8,254 bases of DNA. Origin: Actinomycetes bacterium. Its GTDB lineage: Bacteria; Actinomycetota; Actinomycetes; Propionibacteriales; Nocardioidaceae. The position numbers were made by a program, and so were the translations under genes. The notes under the pieces are model-generated. The model saw only the letters and a program-made list of their open reading frames with translations. It searched no databases and was not told the origin of the DNA. Location: NCBI GenBank assembly GCA_029779385.1, contig JAKPAQ010000481.1, forward strand, positions 1-8,254. The letters are read 5' to 3'. Below, one piece after another: positions 1 to 7,400 of this stretch (within the stretch, counting starts at the first letter, position 1; each line of letters opens with the position of its first letter).

Positions 1-1493
1 TCGCGTCGTTTTGCCTTGCGACCCAGACTGTCATAGCTGGTGTAGGTGACGTAACCTCGACTGTCTGTCTGACTCGTTTGCTCCCCTACGCCGTTGTAGG
101 TGTAGGTGTAGCTGCCAGCGTCAGGATCCGCCAGCCCCGTCTGCCGACCGCGGAGGTCGTAGGTCATGTTCTTGCTCAGGACGCTGTTGTTGGCCCCTGG
201 CGTGGTCACCCGGGTGAGATTGCCGAGCACGTCGTAGTAGTTGCTGATCGTGGTCTGGATGGTCTGCGTAGCCAGTTGATCGGCGGTGGTGCGGTAGCCG
301 GTCTCGACCGTGGCCACCATCCCTTTGGCGTTGGCCGTCTTTACGCTCACGTGCGGCTGGATTGATCCCCCGACGGTCCCGGTGGTGTTTGTCCTGATGA
401 CGCGCGTCACCAATCCCGAGTATTCAGTGCGGACAAAGTTGACGGTGTCAGGCAGTGTTTCCTTTACCACCCGGCCAAGCGTGTCGTATTCGTAGCTGGT
501 GGTCGCAGTGCCGCTGGTGGTCCCGCTACTCGCTGGTTTGGTCGTCGACGTCTGCCGGCCATACGCATCGAATACAGTGCGCGACTCACTGAATGAGCCG
601 TCGAACGCCTTTGCTCTGGCGCGAACGGTGCGCTGCAAATTGTCGTAGTAGGTAATGCTCTGCCCACCGTCACTGTTGGTCGTCACCAGGCGATAGGACT
701 CGGCGGCCGCGTTGCGCCCGTTTGGATTGCTGCCAGTGTCGACGTTGTCGAGAGCGAAGGTCGTCTGTTTGGCTCGGCTACCGTCGCTGGTCCACGCCGT
801 CTCCCGGACCTTGCGGCAGAAGCCGTCGTACTCGGTTGTCGCGTAGTTGCCGTTGGCATCGGTGACTTTTGTCGCGAGGCGGCAGCGTGCATCGGAATAC
901 GCGCGCGTGTCGGCAAGGTCCGGCGCGCCGTCGCCGCCAAGGCGGGTGGTGACCAGCGGGTACTTGCCCGTTTGATAGGTGGTCGTGTTGGCGCGGGATT
1001 TGGTGACGGTGTCGGTCGCGTTCTCGTAGTAGCTGACCGTGCTCTTGCTGCGGTTACCGAACGCGTCGTACTCGTAAGCGGTTTGCTGATAGAGGGTGCG
1101 GTTTGCCGAGGTCGCCGCATCAGGCTCAACCGTCTCGGTACACAACTGTCCATCACGCGCGCCGTTGCAGCTGCCACCATAGCTCTGATACGTGAAGCTC
1201 GACTTCCGGCACGTTTTGCCGGCAACGTTTACAGTGCCACCGCCCGCATAATAAGCGCTGCCCGCGTTCGACACGCAGGTCGTTGGTACAACAGCGGCGT
1301 TCGGATCGTTGACGCTCGCACCTTGCGCGCGCGACTCGCTAACCGAGTACTGAAGTTTGCCGAGCAGCCACCGAGTGGTGTCGCCCCCGTTGTTGTAATA
1401 GAAGTTGCGAACCGTCTGTGTCCACTGCTCAGCGGGAGCTGCAGTCTCGACAACGGTCACCACTTTCTTCGGGTTGCCGAAGTTGTCATAGTA
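1..1493 (-). repeat. YD (Rhs) repeat region, cut by the window edge (residues 2235-2731)
   Basis: At least nine YD-type units are visible: YYDNFGNPKKVV (1458-1493), YEYDAFGNR (1050-1076), EYDGFCRKVRE (801-833), YYDNLQRTVR (621-650), FDAYGRQ (552-572), YEYDTLGR (471-494), YYDVLGNLTRVTTP (198-239), MTYDLRGRQTG (about 135-167) and SYDSLGRKAKRR (3-38). A further strand YTYTYNGVG lies at 84-110. In Rhs and TcC proteins such repeats coil into a closed shell around a C-terminal polypeptide. Units become closer to consensus toward the left edge, as expected on approaching the Rhs core. The reading frame is still open at base 1, so more repeats and the C-terminal domain are missing. Confidence 0.9.
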
Positions 1494-4400
1494 GTCACCG
1501 AGCGACTCTACGACGTTCGCCCCTTCGTCAGTCACGGCAGCATTCGGGCCCGTAAATACCTTCGTAGTCGGCAGGACGGCGCCGTTCAGGTCATTGCCGG
1601 TCTGTGTGCTCGACACCTGAAATGCTTCGTAGATCGTATACGTCGACGAGAACGCGTTGATCATCGGATTGCGCGCTGTCGCCCCTCCTGTCAGCGCGAT
1701 CTGGCTTGACCGGTAGCGACCTGCGTACAGCAGCTCGGTGAAGCTCAGCAGTTGCGTCAGCCGGTTGCCATAGCTATCGGTCGTGCCCAGCGAGCCAGAC
1801 TTGGTCACTTTCCACGGACGACCGACGTTCGGCCAGACGTTCTTGGCGAGATACCCGGTGACGATGACGTTGCTGTCGTTGCGTGTGCTGCCTGCCGCGT
1901 CGGTGAGGATGTTTTCCGAGACGTTACGGGCTCGGAAACCGTAGAGCCCGCGGCCCCACTTGTTGGCCATCAGCTGGGCGTACCGATATTCCGTCTTGAA
2001 CCAGTCACCGTTGCTGCCACCCGTGCTTGCGCGTGTGGACTCGACCACGTACATCGGCGACTGAATCACGATTTCGTCGTCGGTAGGATCGGGGTAGTCA
2101 GCTACCGGCCCTGGCCGTTCCTTGCTGTAGATGAGCTCGGGCGCTGGCCCCTGCGCGGTAGCGATGGTTCGCAGGGCTGTCTGTGACGATAGCGGCTGAT
2201 AGTTGATGCGCGTCTCGGCCTGCAAGCCAGTTTTGATGGAATTGACCAGATCAGGCATCACCGATTCGGTAAAGCCATACGACAGCGTGCCGTTGGTGCC
2301 AAGACCGTTAACCGCAACATCCGACTTGCCATCACCGTTGTAGTCGCCGACGAAGATTTGTGCCTGTCCATCCAGGATCGCCGGGGAAGCCACCGCAGTC
2401 GCGTAGGGCGGGCACACGCCCTGGCCAGTCAGTACGAAACCCGACCCTGTCGATACACAGATACGCCATTGGCTGCTGCCAGCGTCGTAATAAATTAGAT
2501 CCGTGCGACCGTCACCGTTGAAATCGCCGGCAGCGGTTTTTTCCGCAGTCTCGGTAGGACCCAACCAGATGGGACAGTCGCCAGTGCCGTCGGTCTTTCG
2601 CACAAACTCGCCATCGGCCGTCGACAGGCAGACCCGCCAACCGCCGCTGCTGGGCACATAGGTCGCCAGGTCCGCGAGGCCATCGCCATTGAAGTCGTAC
2701 GTAGCCAGCAATGATGGCTTACCAGTTACCGTCTTTACCGCGCCATTAATCCCGCCGCCACTGTGAGTGGCACACTGGAAGGTGATGGCATCGGACTTGC
2801 CGCGCGCGAAGCACACCGACCAGTACGAATCGCTAGTCGTCGGATAGACCGGTTGACCGTTCTTGTCCTTGCACTGAGTTTGCGGCAGTGGCGGAATTAC
2901 GTTGATGTTGCCGACGACGCATGCGTCGGCGGTCCGGTACGCGATATCGGCCCGACCATCACCGTCGAAGTCGGCGATCATCAAGTGATCAAGTTCATCC
3001 GATGCGAACCGGAAGCCGATGGGGAAACCCTGAATGCCTGTCGGTGCGTTACACGTCCACGACCACGCCGTCGTGGGATTACCTCCGCCGATCGCGCGAC
3101 AAATTTCAAATTGCCCGTTGCCTCGATAAAACGCAATGTCAATGCGACCGTCACCATCAAAGTCGCCGGTCTTGGCGTAGTAGCGTGTACCGCTTGGCGG
3201 CGGTGCGATGTTGGCGCACTTGCCCCAGCCTGCCCCGGTAGACAGGCAGCCGAATGCTTTGCCTTCACCGGTAATCGCCACCAAGTCCGCGATGCCGTCC
3301 CCGTTGAGGTCAGCCATGAACCATGAACGGTTGACGCCGCCGCTCGGAATTTCGTACGTGAACTGATAGCTGCTGTCAATATTCAGTGGCAGTTTCCACG
3401 GCTTGGGCGTTGGGTCCGATGGCGGTGTTGGGGGCGGTGTGCAACCGAATTTGGTACCGTCAAACGTGCACACCACTACCGCACCGCCGTCCCCTATTCG
3501 ACGCACGATACGCGAGCGGCCATCGCCAATGATGTCGGCGACGCGGGCGTTGGTGATCAGGTCATTCCAGTCGGTGCCATCGTCTTTAGGCTGAGACCCG
3601 CTCGACGAGTTGATGGTGAGCGTCGAGTCCTGCCACGTGAACGTTGTCGCGGGCAGGCAGAGCCCATCCCCGGAACACTCTGTAACCGAATTGAGCCGGC
3701 TTCGCTGCGTGCTCGCGCTCTGGCCGTAAGCCAACGTGTACTTGCGCACCAGCGTGCCGCAGCTCGCCTGCGAGCCCGTCGTGCACTGGCTCCCGTACTG
3801 GCTGCCCGCCATAATCTCATTTTGGTGAAAGTTCTCGCGGTCCGCCGGTAAGCTGGTGTCGTCATCACCGCCGACCAACGACCAGATCGACGCCAGCCGC
3901 TTGCTCAGTTGCATCTGCCCCGAGCCGGTGTCGTACAAGCGAGACACATCGGGACGGTCTTCATAGTTCAATATGACTCGGGCGATCTCGACGCCACCAA
4001 CGGATTGGCGGTTGGTACCGGCACCTGGGTTTGCCGCTCGCATGCCGTAGGTCAGGCGACGCGGGAAGATTTCCAGCGCAGGTCGAGCTCCCTGAGCAAC
4101 GAGGCCAATGCGCCCTGTCGGCGGTAGTGCCGACGGGATATCAGCCGTGCCATAGGAACTTAGTACAGTCCCGTTCACCGGTGTAATCGTGCCGTCGGGG
4201 TTGATCAAGTACTGCGGACCATGGGTGCCGCCGTAGTCGATATGCATGTAGTTACCGCTACGGTCTTCGACACGATCAAGCGGGAACACCTTGACCGAGT
4301 AGATGTCGTTGTTGAGCGGGACGAGGGCAATGTCGTCCAGCAACGCCGTCTGATCGTCAGTGCGGGTGCCCGCGAAGGTCACCACTCTTTCGCCGGAACT

Positions 4401-7400
4401 GTACACCTGCACCAGCATCGTTTGCGTGGTGAAGGCTTGTCCCGTCGTCGTCGAAACGCTGCCCTGATAGATGCCGTCAATCAGCACCTGGATAGTCTGA
4501 TTGCCGCCAAATCCTGGACCGCTGGTACCGCGCCCGGCGACCTTGAAAGTCAATCGGTACTGTCCGGCCTCAAGGTAGGTTCGTGTGTACAAGCGACCTA
4601 GGCGCTGGACAAACGCGTTCTGTTTAGGAACGCTTGGGCTACCCGAGTACGGGCCGGTTTGTGTCCATGCACTGCCGTCGCGCTGGACACCGGCGCCGCT
4701 GTAGGGCGCGTAGGTGGGATCAGTACCGCCATCGAAGAACCAACCTTGGCTGTTCGCCTGGCTGTTGGTGAGGAAGTAGCCCCAACTCGCCGGCAACCCA
4801 TAGGACTGGCCGTAGGCGATATTCGGGTTCGTTGCGGGGTCAGTTACGACCGTATCCTCAAAGCTCGGATTCGGGATCAGGCTCGTTTGCGGGTCCGGCC
4901 GCGGCGCCGCAATGCCCCACCAGCGACTGCCGTATTCCAGAATCTGCCCGGCCTTTGTGTACACACGAAAGCGCGTCGGACCGCTTCCAGAGGACCCCGC
5001 GACAGAGTTGTCGCCAATCCCGATGATGCGACTGTAGCTGTCAAGTTCGGTGCGGAATTCCCACGCAGCACATGAATTGTTCGCTGCTGAACTGCTTTGC
5101 GGCGGCCAGACGCAACTGACCGATGTCAGCCCGCCACTGACCGGCACCAAGCGCTGTCCGTCAAGGCAGAACGCGTCGTTACCGGTGAACGGATCGGTGA
5201 CGTTGTCGTAGTTGATCGGTTCGCGAATGCCGTCGGTGGCGATCGTTTTCGGACACCGTGTGATCGACGACAGGCCCGCCAGGCCCCACCCGACACCGAG
5301 GTGCCCGTCGCCACCCTGACTGTTGTAGGTTAGTGCGAGGTTCGGCTGCAGGCCGTTGACGCCGGGAGCCACGGCAATCGGAATGCTGTAGGTCGCGGCA
5401 CCGCTCTCGGACACCGCGAACTGCCCGGCGGTAGTGCCAATCGCCACCGTCGAGGGGAGCGACAGCTCGGTGACGCCGGGTGCCGCGGAGACCGCGACAG
5501 TCGTGGTCGAACTTGCCGTCGCGCCGCCGTTGTCCGTAACGCTGACGTTCACGATGTAGAGGCCCGCTGCCGACGGCGTAAACGTCAGATCACAGCTGGC
5601 CACGTTGCTGCAGGATGCGGGCGTCGACGATCCGCCCGCTACTGGCACGACGCTCATCACGATGCTGGAGATCGAGCCGCCATCATCGGACGCCACGGCA
5701 CGAATAGTGCCGGACTGGCCAGCGATGAGCCCGTTGGCGCCGACCGAGGCGACTGAGTTGATTACTGGCGGCGAATTGGTAACGACGGTGACCACAGCAA
5801 CGTTCGACAGCACCGAACGCACACCCGCCTCGGTCACACGGGCTTGGATGTTGTACGGTGTGCCGCTGGCCGGTCGACTCAGCGTCGTCGTATACGTCGT
5901 GCCGCTCGGCGGCGCGGCGATCGTAGTGGCGACGCCGTTGACCAGCACTTCAACCAGGCTGATTGCGCCGCAGGCAGCGTTGCTGCTGTATTGTCCTGCC
6001 GTGATGGACACGGCGATGGCGGCGTTTTGTCCAGGCGGCGCGCCGACCGTTGAAGTGCTTGGCGAATTCAAGGTGACCTTGGGGCCGCAGACGCTGACCA
6101 CGATCTCGCTTGAGGTGTTCGCCGCAGCGTTGTTATCGGTGGCCCGGGCACTCAGCGCGTAGTTGCCGCCGGTGCCGGAGGGTGGCGTCCAGGTCTTGTT
6201 GTTGCAACTAAACGGTTGCACCGGCGCACTACTCGAGTTCACGCACGACTGGCCGCTGATGTACAGGGCAGGGTTGACGCTATCGACGTTGCGCCAGTAG
6301 TAGTCGATGCTGCTCACGTAGGCATCGGTATCGCTCGCGGTGGCCGAAAGCGTGAGTGGCGCCGCAGCGACCTGTGGCGTCAGGGGCGACACAGTGAAAC
6401 TGGTGATCACCGGCGCGGAGTTGGCCAGCACGGTGACGGTTTGCGACGCGGTCCCGACTGCACCCAGCGTATCGGTCGCCTCCGCAACAAACACGTGCGT
6501 CGCACCGGGCGTGCTCAGCGTGACGTCAACCGCCAGCGGCGACGTCGTTGATGTCGGACTTAGCGGCGTCCCATCGCGCAGCACCCGCACCAGTGACAAT
6601 CCATCGCTGTCAGACGCTGTCGCGGTGGCGCGTACCGTCACCCCCGCTGGCACCGGTGCGGTAATCGCGTTGCCGTTCAACGTCATCGCGAGAGCAACGT
6701 TGGGCGGTGGGTTGGCGGTGTTCACTCGCAGAACGCGCATCGCCTGCAAGCCGGTTGAACCGCCAGCCCCGCGTACGCCAATCGTCACCGGCCCTGAGGT
6801 CGCGATGGTGAATGGCGCCGAGATCACTTCTCCGAAGTCCAACCCCGGATTGCTGCTCGACCCGTTGGTCAGCGAGTATCCGCGAGCGATGCTCGATTCA
6901 ACCTGGCCATTGATCGCGACCTTGTACAGCCCGCTTGAGGCTTGCGCTACCAGCACATAGGTGCCGGCGGTGAGTGTCAACGATTGATCGAGTCGTGCAA
7001 AGGTGCCCTCAAGATAGCCGTACTGATGGCCGCGAATGGTCACGGGCTGGTTAGTCCAGTAGGCGCCTGGGTTGCCTTGAATACCCGCGGGGCCGCTATA
7101 CGTCCATGGTGACCCGACCGGCTGATACACCAGCGGCCGATCATCCGGTGTTGCAGGATAGCCAACATCCGGGGTCGTGAAATCCGGATCGCCGAAGTTG
7201 GGTGCCGCCAGCGTCAACACCAGCGAGTCCCAGTCGTTACCCGACGAGCCGGCGCAACTTGTCGAGAAATAGAGTGAGTAGGTGCCTGCGGGCAAATCGA
7301 ATGAAAGACTGGTGTACGGCACCAGCTGGTCAGTACGTGCACCGGGTACGGTGGTTAGCAGAGCGAAGCCACTCGCCGTTTGTCGATACACCCCAACGCC

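Noticed and set aside
683..1225. 180-codon minus-strand frame (also 2981-3379 and 3557-3868) in another phase
   Set aside because: These overlap the giant gene out of frame, are Arg/Ser/Ala/Pro-rich and have no domains. The in-frame translation with SpvB, FG-GAP and YD motifs accounts for the sequence.
972..1709. 245-codon open frame on the plus strand
   Set aside because: It lies opposite the giant minus-strand gene. Its translation is rich in Arg, Val and Ala with no recognisable domain, as expected for an antisense shadow in GC-rich coding DNA. No ribosome binding site was noticed.
2763..3326. 187-codon open frame on the plus strand
   Set aside because: It is the complement of the FG-GAP region. 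Repeats such as 'VEVGDH' and 'TIKVAG' come from the reverse complement of the D-G-D-G codons, not from a real protein family.
2307..3542. Regularly spaced similar segments as a possible DNA repeat or CRISPR array
   Set aside because: The similarity is at protein level (D-x-[DN]-G-D-G), spacing is uneven (49-92 codons) and the codons differ between copies, so this is a protein repeat.
5605..6162. 185-codon and (6340-6960) 206-codon plus-strand frames with Thr/Val/Ser-rich, Ig-like looking translations
   Set aside because: They are exactly opposite the Ig-like domains. Thr, Val, Ala and Ser codons give similar-looking residues on the reverse strand, so the resemblance is a codon artefact.
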